A stretch of DNA of 64,000 nt from VGBV01 sp963813725 (GTDB lineage: Bacteria > Actinomycetota > Thermoleophilia > Solirubrobacterales > 70-9). The DNA lies in assembly GCA_963813725.1 (NCBI GenBank), contig CAWFAI010000009.1, forward strand, positions 62,001 through 126,000. Direction: 5' to 3'. Below the pieces are notes generated by a model. That model was not told the DNA's origin. It made no database searches and saw only the letters and a program-made list of their open reading frames with translations. This document shows positions 1-7,066 of this stretch, in pieces (position 1 is the stretch's first letter; each line of letters begins with the position of its first letter). The translations under genes were made by a program, and so were the position numbers.

Positions 1-604
1 GCCGACCAGCGGCAGCTCGGGCTGGTAGGAGCCCGTCAGCTCGTCCGGCGGCACCTTGCCCCAGATGTGCTCGGGGAGGATGTAGATGAAGAGTCCGCCG
101 ACCATGCGGGCGTCGGGCTGGGTGGTGTTGATCACGACCGTGGTGTCGTCGGGGGTCTCGATCGACTCGACCTTGTCGGTGTAGGCGGAGAAGTTGTAGC
201 CGTCGGTGCCGAGGTTCTCGAGCGACCATTTGACGTCGGTCGAGGTGATCGGGGTGCCGTCGGACCACACGGCGTCGGGGTTGAGCTTGAAGGTGACCGT
301 CTTCTCGTCGTCTGAGACCTCCCAGCTCTCGGCGATACCGGGGATGGGCTTGAGGTCGTCGGGGGAGAAGTTGACGAGCAGGTCCCAGTTGGTCGCCCAG
401 ACGTTGAAGCCCTCCTCGTTCACCTCGGTGAACGGGTTCAGCGTCGCGGGATCCTGGGCCCAGCCGATCTTGAGCACGGCCTTCTCGCCGTCGTCGGTGG
501 TGGAATCCTGCGCGCCCGCGGGCGCGACGACGAGCGCGATCAGCGCCGACGGCCGCGACCGCCAGCAGTCCGGCGATCGTCCCCAGGGTCCTCGGCGTCT
601 TCAT
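1..604 (-). CDS. ABC transporter peptide-binding protein (family 5), N-terminal part, frameshifted
   Basis: The protein starts at ATG 604 behind a strong GGAGGAGAAGG ribosome site and runs off the left edge of the window. It shows a signal-peptide-like start (MKTPRTLGTIAGLLAVAAVG), then the typical opening of an extracellular family 5 solute-binding protein: KIGWAQDPATLNPF, WDLLVNF, ESWEVSDDEKTVTFKL and DAVWSDGTPITSTDVKWS. Such proteins capture oligopeptides or similar solutes for an ABC importer. The signal peptide and the mature part lie in different frames. The break falls near 545-550 inside the hydrophobic stretch, where two bases appear to be missing (or one extra). It sits last in a minus-strand set after an LD-carboxypeptidase and kdd/kce-like genes, consistent with peptide or amino-acid uptake. 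Confidence 0.8.
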   Translation of the reverse strand, partial: MKTPRTLGTIAGLLAVAAVGADRARRRARGRAGFHHRRRREGRAQDRLGPGSRDAEPVHRGERGGLQRLGDQLGPARQLLPRRPQAHPRYRRELGGLRRREDGHLQAQPRRRVVRRHPDHLDRRQMVAREPRHRRLQLLRLHRQGRVDRDPRRHHGRDQHHPARRPHGRRTLHLHPPRAHLGQGAAGRADGLLPARAAAGR

Positions 605-648
605 CCTTCTCCTCCTTGGTGGTGTTTCATTCGGGTCTGAGCGCGTCA

Positions 649-1605
649 TCAGGCCACCGCCGCCTCGGTCACCTCGAGCGTCTTGGCGGCGCCGTCCAGG
701 CGGACGGTGGCGCCGAGCGGCATCGTGGCCATGTGCTTGCCGTGGCCGACCGGCACGTTGGCGATCGCGGGGATCCCCAGCGGAGCGACCAGCTCGTCGA
801 GGATCTCCTCGATCGAGAGCTGTGACTCCACGTACTCGGGCACGGTCTGGTTCTTCAAGTTGACGTCGGTTCCGAACACGAAGCCCGCGGCTCCGTCCAG
901 CTTCCCGGCCCGGATCAGGTGGTTGAGGGCGGTGTCTATCAGGTAGGTCTCGGTGTTGAGGTCCTCGACCATCAGCACGCAGCCCTCCGTCTGCACTTCG
1001 AAAGGAGTGCCGATGCTTGCCGCGAGCAGGGTCAGGTTGCCGCCCACCAACGGCGCCTCGGCGACCCCCTCGCCCACCGTCAGCACGTAGGGGTCCTCGG
1101 GGTCCTCGAAGACGCGCCCGAGCGGCTTCGGCTCGAAGGCGCGGTGGAACCAGTCCTTGGTTTCCTCCGTGAGCTGCTTCTTGCGCCGGGTGAAGCGGAG
1201 GAAGTTGGGGCCGTAGAAGGTGACCCAGCCGGCGTGGGCGGCGAGCGCGAGGTGGAGCGCTGTGATGTCGCTGTAGCCGCAGACGATGCGCGGCTCGCCG
1301 ACGGCGTCCCAGTCCACCAGCGGGTGCAGCCGCGCGGTGCCGTAGCCGCCGTCGAGCGCGTGCACCATGTCGATCCCGGGCTCGCTCAGCGCCCACTGCA
1401 GGTCGGCGGCGCGCTCCTCGTCGGTGCCCGCCAGGTAGCCGTGGACCTTGCGGTGGTTCGGGCCCAGCATGACGGTGTGGCCGCGCTCCTCGAAGTAGGC
1501 GGTCGCCTGCTCGGTCTCCGAGCGCGTCTGTGGCGGGCTGGCGGGGGCGACGACTGCGATCGTCGCGTTCTCGGGCAAGGCCGGCGGCTTGATCCGCCCG
1601 CCCAC
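649..1605 (-). CDS. LD-carboxypeptidase / MccF-like serine peptidase (family S66)
   Basis: Proteins of this family cleave the L,D-peptide bond of murein tetrapeptides or hydrolyse microcin-type peptidyl nucleotides. Visible family marks are the N-terminal strand ATIAVVAPASPP, the LDGGYGTARLH segment and the nucleophile-elbow motif GYSDITALHLAL with the probable catalytic Ser near residue 112. The C-terminal domain carries LIDTALNHLIRAGKLDGAAG and VPVGHGKH, the probable site of the Glu/His pair. I chose GTG 1605 because GGAGG lies nine bases upstream and the product (318 residues) has the usual family length. The preceding kce-like gene ends 31 bases upstream. No signal peptide is seen, so a cytoplasmic recycling or detoxifying role is more likely. 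Confidence 0.85.
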   Translation of the reverse strand: MGGRIKPPALPENATIAVVAPASPPQTRSETEQATAYFEERGHTVMLGPNHRKVHGYLAGTDEERAADLQWALSEPGIDMVHALDGGYGTARLHPLVDWDAVGEPRIVCGYSDITALHLALAAHAGWVTFYGPNFLRFTRRKKQLTEETKDWFHRAFEPKPLGRVFEDPEDPYVLTVGEGVAEAPLVGGNLTLLAASIGTPFEVQTEGCVLMVEDLNTETYLIDTALNHLIRAGKLDGAAGFVFGTDVNLKNQTVPEYVESQLSIEEILDELVAPLGIPAIANVPVGHGKHMATMPLGATVRLDGAAKTLEVTEAAVA

Positions 1606-1636
1606 CGCGGCCGGGGCCTCCGCGCTGGTGGCGGCG

Positions 1637-2465
1637 TCAGCCAAGGCGCAGCAGCTCCGGGGTCTGTTCCTGGGTGGCGACCTCGCGGCCCAGGGTGTTC
1701 GCCAGCTCGACGGTCTTGCTGCAGAGCGCCGCGCTGTCGGGCGCCAGCTCGCCCTTGGCGATGTAGACGGTGTCCTCCAAGCCCGTGCGGATGCCGGGGG
1801 CGCCCCGCAGCAGCGCCAGCGCCAGCATGCGCGGGTGGTGGCGGCCGATGCAGGTGACCGTCCAGAAGGCGTCGGGGGGCAGCGGGCGCAACATCGACTC
1901 CAGGGCCTCGGGCGAGGCGTCGATGCCGCCAGGGACGCCGAAAACGAGGTTGATGCGCAGCGGCGGCGGCAAAACACCTTCCTCCAACCAGCGCACGGCG
2001 CTGACGACGTGGCCGACGTCGAATGCCTCGACCTCGAGTGCGATGCCGGCCTTCGTCGCCTTCTCGATGATCCCCCGCCCGGCAGGGGGCGGGGTGATGA
2101 AGGTCTCGTCGCCGAAGTTCATCGATCCGGACTCGACGCCCGGAGATGTCGGGGTTCGCCTCGAGGCCGGTGGTGCGCTCGTCGATCGTCATGTCGTTGG
2201 CGCCGCCGGTGGAGACCATGGTCAGCAGCTCCGAGCCCTTGCGGATGCGCTCGATCACGTCCACGAACAGCTCGGGGCGGCCGCTGGGTGTGCCGTCGTC
2301 TTCGCGCACGTGCAGGTGGACGACCGTGGCGCCCGCTGTCCCGGAGTCGATCGCGTGGGTGGCGATCTCCTCGGTCGTGTAGGGGATGTTGGGATTGTTC
2401 TCGCGGAAGACGTCGGCGCCGGTGACGGCGACGGTGAGGACGACGGGATCGCTGCTCCAGGCCAT
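1637..2465 (-). CDS. kce: beta-keto acid cleavage enzyme (BKACE, Kce-like), frameshifted
   Basis: BKACE enzymes (DUF849) condense a beta-keto acid with acetyl-CoA, giving acetoacetate and a new CoA ester. Kce acts on 3-keto-5-aminohexanoate in lysine fermentation. The N-terminal part shows the zinc-binding HLH motif in VVHLHVREDDGTPSGRPELF and STGGANDM. The C-terminal part shows MNFGDETFITPP, FDVGHV, NLVFGVPGGI and GLEDTVYIAKGE. The two halves are in different frames and join near 2140, so one base is gained or lost. The start ATG shares its A with the stop of the upstream kdd-like gene (TGATG). That pairing is the best argument for Kce over other BKACE substrates; the substrate remains inferred. 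Confidence 0.75.
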
Positions 2466-3506
2466 CAGGCTTCTCCCTCCGCCGCGAAGGCCGCGCGCAG
2501 CGGGGCGCTGGAGCGGATCAGCTCCAGGGCGTAGGCGCCGCGATCGGGCGTGAAGCCGCTGCCGATCACCATCTGCACCTTGGTGCCGATGCCGTCCCCC
2601 GCGAGCGACGCGGACGAGAACGAGGTGGACATGGCGAAGAAGAGGGCGGTGCCGCCGTCGGCGGTGAGCAGGATCGCCGCGGGCTCGCAGCGGGTGGCGT
2701 TGACGACGCTGATCGTGAGGTCGGCCTCGGAGACGCCCGCGGCGCGCGCTGCCTCGAGCGCCGCGACCGGGTCGCGGAGGTCGGCGTTGACGGCCGCGTC
2801 GCAGAGCCCGGCGGATGCCACCCGGTCGAGCGCGTCGGCGTCCACGTCGAGCGCGGCGATCGACTCCGCGCCCGCGTCCCGGGCGGCTGCCATCGCCAGC
2901 TTGCCGGCGTGCCCCGCGCCGAGGACGCAAACGGCGCCGCCGGCGGGAGTGAGCTCGCGCGTCTGGTTGGCCGCCGAGCAGACGTCGAGCACCTCGAGCG
3001 CGGTCTGGAGCGGGAGGTCTTCGGGCAGGGGCGCCCAGAATCCTCGCTCGAAGACGTAGGCGGTGCCCCTGACCTCGACCTGGGGGGATGCGGGATCGAT
3101 GCTCGTGACCTCTTCCAGGCGCAGTGGTGTGAGGGTCATCGACGAGAGCGTGACCACGTGGTCTCCGGGCTCGGGCGGATCGGAGAAGGACTCCCCCACC
3201 TCCGCGACCGTCCCGACCAGCACGCCGCCGGAGTCGGTCTCGAGGGTTGTGCATCTTGCCCCGCTCGGCGACGATCTCCGTGATCCGGGCGGCCATCCGA
3301 TCGGGGTCGCCGCCGGCGCCCTCGCGGATGTTCCGGTGGGAGGTGGAATCGAGGCAGAGGCGCTCGACCGCGATCTCGAACTCGTAGGGGTGGACCGGCC
3401 CGGAGGCGTGCAGGCGGTCGGCCTGCTGGGGCAGCGAGCCCGCGGGCGAGATCACCCTGTCGACGCCCAGTTGCTGGGCGACCTGGTTCGCCTCTGAAAT
3501 CTGCAT
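2465..3506 (-). CDS. kdd: L-erythro-3,5-diaminohexanoate dehydrogenase-like (Kdd), frameshifted
   Basis: Kdd oxidises 3,5-diaminohexanoate to 3-keto-5-aminohexanoate with NAD, the step before Kce. The N-terminal piece (PQQADRLHASGPVHPYEFE, RLCLDSTSHRNIRE) is in one frame. The rest (HVVTLSSMTLTPLRLEEV, FERGFWAPLPEDLPLQTALE, then the Rossmann motif GGAVCVLGAGHAGKL and IGSGFTP) is in another, with the break near 3240. Full length is about 347 residues. It is the first gene of a minus-strand set and is directly coupled to kce. The aminomutase and other lysine-fermentation genes are not in this window, so a complete pathway cannot be claimed. Confidence 0.72.
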
Positions 3507-3653
3507 GGCGATTCAGAAAACCCTATTCGCGCCGCTGCGGCGATGCAAATGGACGCTTCGTCGCAGAAGCCACGGTGCACAGGACGTGGTGGAGCGGGCC
3601 GGCCCACAGACGTGCAGTGGTCTTGGAATCAGTCATCTAGGCTCGGGCGGCGC

Positions 3654-4736
3654 ATGGCCGACCTCGCGATGCCCGTGGTCTGGAGCGACCGCCAGCGGCT
3701 GCACGAGCCGGGGGGCGAGGTCTGGGTGGGAGTGCGGACACCCGGGACCGAGGTCGCCGCGCGCGCCGACACCATCCGCGAGGCGCTGGAGCGCATCGGC
3801 GCCGGCGTCGTCGAGGCCGCGCCGCAACCTGACGAGGCGCTGCTGCAGATCCATGACCGGGAGCTGCTCGCGTATCTGGAGGGCGCCTGGGAGGAGTGGC
3901 GGAGGGCGGGCCTGACGGCCGAGCCCGGCCAGGATCGGGTGGTGCCCTACGTGTTCCCCTCGCGCGGGCTGCTGCCCGAGGGCCGGGACTCCGCGGCAGT
4001 CCCCGCCGCGGCGTCCGCGAGGGCGGGGTACTTCGCCTACGACACGATGAGCCTGATCGGGCCGGGGACGTGGGAGGCGGCGCGGGGCGCCGTGGACGCC
4101 GCGCTCACGGCCGCCGACCTGGTCGCGGGCGGCGAGCCGGCCGCCTACGCCTGCTGCCGTCCCCCCGGCCACCACGCGACGCGCTCGGCCTTCGGAGGCT
4201 CGTGTTATCTCAACAACGCCGCCGCGGCCGCCGCGCGGCTGCGCGCGGGACTGGAGGGGCCGGTGGCGGTGATCGACACCGATGCGCACCACGGCAACGG
4301 CACCCAGGCGATCTTCTGGGAGGACCCGGAGGTGCTGACCGCATCGGTCCACGTCGATCCGGGCGCGGGCTGGTTCCCCCACTTCCTCGGTTTCGAGGGC
4401 GAGGAGGGGGCGGGCGCCGGCGCCGGCGCCAACCGCAATCTGTGCCTGGCGCCCGGATCGGGGGACGAGGAGTGGCTGGCCGGGGTGGCGGCGCTGGCGG
4501 GGTGGGCGCGCGAGGGCGGGGCGCGGGGCCTGGTGGTGGCGTTGGGGGTGGACGCGGCGGAGGCTGATCCCGAGAGCCCGCTCGCGGTGAGCGCCGCGGG
4601 CTTTCGCGAGGCGGGACGGATGCTGGGTGCGCTGGGGCTGCCGACGGTGCTCGTGCAGGAGGGGGGCTATGACCTCGCGTCCCTCGGAGGTTTGGTCGCC
4701 GAGAGCCTCGGTGGGTTCGAGGAGGGACGGCAGTAG
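3654..4736 (+). CDS. Histone-deacetylase-family amidohydrolase (AcuC / acetylpolyamine amidohydrolase-like)
   Basis: This 360-residue protein has the zinc-dependent deacetylase fold. The charge-relay histidines are in CCRPPGHHATRSAFGG (His173-His174), the metal-binding Asp/His are in VIDTDAHHGNGTQ (about residues 208-212), and a further metal Asp is in VALGVDAAEADPES. The C-terminal LVQEGGYDLASLGG closes the pocket. Bacterial members deacetylate proteins such as acetyl-CoA synthetase, or small acetylated amines. ATG 3654 was chosen because upstream codons to 3543 do not look like the family N-terminus. It is divergent from kdd with about 150 bases between them and stands alone on the plus strand. 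The substrate cannot be assigned from sequence. Confidence 0.85.
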   Translation: MADLAMPVVWSDRQRLHEPGGEVWVGVRTPGTEVAARADTIREALERIGAGVVEAAPQPDEALLQIHDRELLAYLEGAWEEWRRAGLTAEPGQDRVVPYVFPSRGLLPEGRDSAAVPAAASARAGYFAYDTMSLIGPGTWEAARGAVDAALTAADLVAGGEPAAYACCRPPGHHATRSAFGGSCYLNNAAAAAARLRAGLEGPVAVIDTDAHHGNGTQAIFWEDPEVLTASVHVDPGAGWFPHFLGFEGEEGAGAGAGANRNLCLAPGSGDEEWLAGVAALAGWAREGGARGLVVALGVDAAEADPESPLAVSAAGFREAGRMLGALGLPTVLVQEGGYDLASLGGLVAESLGGFEEGRQ

Positions 4737-4768
4737 CGGCACGGGTGCTGCGGTCTGCCCGATTCGGG

Positions 4769-4935
4769 CTAGGAACCGAGCTGCGGCTGGTGAGCGACGA
4801 GCTTTACGGCCGGCTTGCCGCGGCGGGTGACGAGGATCTCCTCGCCGGCTGCGGCTCGCTCCATGTAGAAGCCGAAGTGGTTGCGGAACTGGTGGGCGCC
4901 GACGGTGGTGGATTCGTCGGCGCCAGGCGTAGGAG
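4769..4935 (-). pseudogene. Phd/YefM-family antitoxin-like segment read through from tRNA-Ala
   Basis: The minus strand encodes STTVGAHQFRNHFGFYMERA, then AGEEILVTRRGKPAVKLVA, then a TAG stop at 4769-4771. This is a nearly complete Phd/YefM (prevent-host-death) antitoxin domain of about 45 residues. There is no ATG, GTG or TTG start between it and the 3' end of tRNA-Ala, which lies immediately upstream. If the tRNA is restored to 73 nt, the antitoxin frame continues unbroken through the tRNA into the nuclease frame. It may therefore be the C-terminal part of a long ORF that spans the tRNA gene. No toxin gene is adjacent. It could also be an antitoxin whose start was lost. Confidence 0.6.
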
Positions 4936-5006
4936 TGGAGCTGCCGGGACTCGAACCCGTGGCCTCGTGCTGCCAGCGCGCGCTCTCCCAGCTGAGCTAC
5001 AGCCCC
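4936..5006 (-). tRNA. tRNA-Ala (anticodon GGC inferred), two bases short in the anticodon arm
   Basis: The acceptor strand GGGGCTG (5') pairs with CAGCTCC (3'), the D-arm reads GCTCAGCTGGGAGAGC, and the T-loop is TTCGAGT. The anticodon region reads CGCGCTGGCAGCACGAGG, where a normal 5-bp stem with a 7-base loop would need about CGCGCTTGGCACGCGCG. GGC (Ala) is therefore the likely anticodon, with two bases missing and the stem broken. The total is 71 nt instead of 73. Either this copy is damaged or the sequence has an indel here; the second is supported by the many indels nearby. It lies between a PD-(D/E)XK nuclease and a Phd-like segment, all on the minus strand. Confidence 0.8.
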
Positions 5007-5416
5007 GAGGAAGCTGTAATCGGCGGCCCAGTTTATCGCCGCTCGCTGGCAGTTCCTGGCGGGCCGCAGCCGCAGCTGGATCGCCGGTCTTGCCGGCGAC
5101 GATCGCTACAGGAACGACGAAGCACCTGGTCAAGATCGCCGGCAGTAGACCGCGACAGCATCAATCTCATCGTCACCGTAGGTGCTCCTGACACTGGCCC
5201 CGAGACGTGTAGCGATAACCCGGCGAGATTGACACGAATGATCTCGCCCTTCCGCTGCCCCCATTTGCACTGAACTCTGAGGACACGGCCCCCGAGGTCG
5301 AAAGCCAGGTCGTAGCGGCAATGCTCGGCCACGGGCTTGAGAACCACGATGCCCGCCTTGATGGCATGAAGTGCGACAGCAGCCTCAGCAATCGCGCCTT
5401 TCTGGTTCGAGTCCAT
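5007..5416 (-). pseudogene. PD-(D/E)XK endonuclease-like protein (group I intron-associated family), multiply frameshifted
   Basis: ATG 5416 opens MDSNQKGAIAEAAVALHAIK, then CRYDLAFDLGGRVLRVQCKW. The D...QCKW pattern is the PD-(D/E)XK core of the small nuclease family annotated as group I intron-associated. Family segments then appear in successive frames: KGEIIRVNLAG, SVRSTYGDDEIDAVAVYC, TRCFVVPVAIVAGKT, and finally AIQLRLRPARNCQRAAINWA running into YSFLGAVAQLGER. The last part is already translation of tRNA-Ala. At least four indels are needed within about 200 bases, more than in any other gene here, so true decay is possible. The homologous ending GAVAQLGER that reads into a tRNA is, from memory, a recurrent feature of this family. 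Confidence 0.7.
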
Positions 5417-5532
5417 GGGGCAAATGATCCGCGCACGGCCGGATGCGGACAGGCCAGCTTTCGCACGGAAGAGGACACGAAAGACGCGCCGCGTAGGCAC
5501 GAGAGGTGCGCCGGATCTGTGAAACCTGCGGA

Positions 5533-6033
5533 CTAGGCGGCGCGGTGCGTGGCGTCGCCGTGGCCGACGTCCAGCACGATGCCGCCGGGGCCCGCGGTCC
5601 TGACACTGAACGGAAACGGCGCGCGCTGCTCCAACTCCTTCACCAGCTCCAGCGGCTGGGCGAAGGTCACCGAAAAGGTGGCGCGGCCGTCGGCGAAATT
5701 GCGGAGCGTGACGTCACCGCCCGAGTCGATCGACGCGACCGCGTCCTCGAAGCGGGTCAGCTGGGCGAAGTCGTGGAGGGGTCCCACCTCGACCTCGACC
5801 GAGCCGCTGTCGACGCCGCCGTCGGCGGCGGTCCGGTCCCGCTCGGTCCCGACGGCGGGGCGGAGCGCCTGGCGGAGCCCCATCCGATGCTCGGCCCGGG
5901 CCACGCGGTCGGCCAGCTCGCGCGCCTCGCGCTGCAACTCGGCCAGCCGCTCGTCGCGCGCGCGCAGGGCGGCGTCCACCTGGGCGCGGTGATAGCCGCC
6001 GATCGGGGCGCGGCGCATCGGTTCGTCAGCCAC
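5533..6033 (-). CDS. Hypothetical protein with DivIVA-like N-terminal coiled coil
   Basis: This 166-residue protein begins MADEPMRRAPIGGYHRAQVD, resembling the short DivIVA-type start (a GY..xxVD turn) followed by a charged coiled coil RARDERLAELQREARELADRVARAE to about residue 50. The C-terminal half (FAQLTRFEDAVASIDSGGDV, RNFADGRATFSVTFAQPLEL, PFPFSVRTAGPGGIVLDV) looks like a compact alpha/beta domain with no catalytic motif I recognise. It is cytoplasmic by composition. It lies downstream of rsfS on the same strand, 40 bases after its stop, so it may be the last gene of the proA-nadD-rsfS run. I cannot name a function. Confidence 0.6.
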   Translation of the reverse strand: MADEPMRRAPIGGYHRAQVDAALRARDERLAELQREARELADRVARAEHRMGLRQALRPAVGTERDRTAADGGVDSGSVEVEVGPLHDFAQLTRFEDAVASIDSGGDVTLRNFADGRATFSVTFAQPLELVKELEQRAPFPFSVRTAGPGGIVLDVGHGDATHRAA

Positions 6034-6073
6034 GGGAGCAGCCTAGGAACGGCCGCGGACGGCTCAGGCCCGC

Positions 6074-6460
6074 CTACAGCTCGAGCGTCTCGGCCTCTCC
6101 CCAGAGCACCTCGAGGCGGTAGCGCTCCCGCATCTTCGGCGTGAAGACGTGCAGGATGCAGTCGAGGTAGTCGGCCAGCAGCCACTCCGCCTCCCTTTCC
6201 CCCTCCACCCGGGCCGGCAGCCGGCCGTCCCGCTTGAGGCGATGGTGCACCTCGTCATGGATCGCCTTCGCCTGCCGCTCGTTGCGTGCGGTGCAGATGA
6301 CGAGGAAGTCGGTGTACCCCACCAGCCCCCGCACATCGAGGGCGACCAGCTCGCCGCCCCCCTTCTCGTCGACGATCTCCGCGATCCGGCGCGCCAGCCC
6401 TTCGGATTCCTCGGGCGAGCGGGTCCGCTCCTTCGCCTGGTCCGCCGACCCCGCGCTCAT
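6074..6460 (-). CDS. rsfS: Ribosomal silencing factor RsfS
   Basis: RsfS binds ribosomal protein L14 and blocks subunit joining under low nutrients. The 128-residue product shows the family core: ARRIAEIVDEKGGGELVALD, VRGLVGYTDFLVICTARNER, QAKAIHDEVHHRLKR, then EAEWLLADYLDCILHVFTP and RERYRLEVLWGEA. The start ATG 6460 overlaps the nadD stop in an ATGA junction, so the two are translationally coupled, as in many bacteria where nadD and rsfS are neighbours. An in-frame extension to 6571 was rejected because it only repeats nadD sequence in another frame. Confidence 0.93.
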   Translation of the reverse strand: MSAGSADQAKERTRSPEESEGLARRIAEIVDEKGGGELVALDVRGLVGYTDFLVICTARNERQAKAIHDEVHHRLKRDGRLPARVEGEREAEWLLADYLDCILHVFTPKMRERYRLEVLWGEAETLEL

Positions 6461-7062
6461 CGGTACAGCCCCTTCTCCCCGATCATCTCGATCACCGGGT
6501 CCGGGACCAGGTGGCGCAACGGCCGACCCTCCCTGGCCCGCTCCCTGATCAGTGTCGAGGACGCTCCGCAAAGTGGCATCTCGATTATCTCGGCCCTGTC
6601 GGCGGCACCGACGCGCTCCAGCGCGGCGCGCACCTGATCCAGCTCGGTTCCCGGCCTGGGCACCACCCCCAGCCGCGCCAGCTCTACCACCCGCTCGGGC
6701 CGCTCCCAGGACTCGAGCGCCGCGGCCATGTCGGCCCCGAGCAGGAAGTGGATCTCGCGGCCCGGATCGCCCTCGGCCAGCTGCTCGAGGGTGAGATAGG
6801 TGTAGGAGGGACCTTCGCGCTCGACCTCGATGTCCGAGGCCTCGACCCCCTCCTCGCCCTCCGCCGCCGCGCGCGCCAGCTCCAGGCGCACCGCGGCCCC
6901 GGGATCGTCCTCGATCTCCTTGTGCGGCGCCCGGCCCGTCACCATCAGCAGCACCTCCTCCAGCCCCAGCTGGTGGCGCGCCTCCTGCGCCAGCAGCAGG
7001 TGGCCGATGTGCGGAGGGTTGAAGGCCCCGCCGAGGACCCCGAGGGCCTTTGTTGCGCCGAC
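6457..7062 (-). CDS. nadD: Nicotinate-nucleotide adenylyltransferase (start codon not evident)
   Basis: NadD transfers AMP to nicotinate mononucleotide in NAD synthesis. The ATP-binding GGAFNPPHIGH motif (the HxGH signature) lies near 7010-7040, followed by LLLAQEARHQLGLEEVLLMV and FLLGADMAAALESW. The C-terminal GASSTLIRERAREGRPLRHL is the ISSTxIR-type motif. The frame is open up to the proA stop region but contains no ATG, GTG or TTG before the conserved motif. The end at 7062 is therefore nominal, and an indel or unusual start is likely. proA lies immediately upstream (stop at 7067) and rsfS overlaps downstream. Confidence 0.85.
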   Translation of the reverse strand, partial: VGATKALGVLGGAFNPPHIGHLLLAQEARHQLGLEEVLLMVTGRAPHKEIEDDPGAAVRLELARAAAEGEEGVEASDIEVEREGPSYTYLTLEQLAEGDPGREIHFLLGADMAAALESWERPERVVELARLGVVPRPGTELDQVRAALERVGAADRAEIIEMPLCGASSTLIRERAREGRPLRHLVPDPVIEMIGEKGLYR

Positions 7063-7066
7063 CGCC

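Noticed and set aside
919..1857. Long plus-strand open frame opposite the LD-carboxypeptidase and kce
   Set aside because: It is the antisense shadow of strongly conserved minus-strand proteins in GC-rich DNA and has no recognisable domain.
1386..3506. Single 706-codon minus-strand protein covering kdd, kce and the peptidase
   Set aside because: It is a chance join of pieces of three genes in one frame; each real gene leaves this frame at an indel, and most of the middle is arginine-rich shadow.
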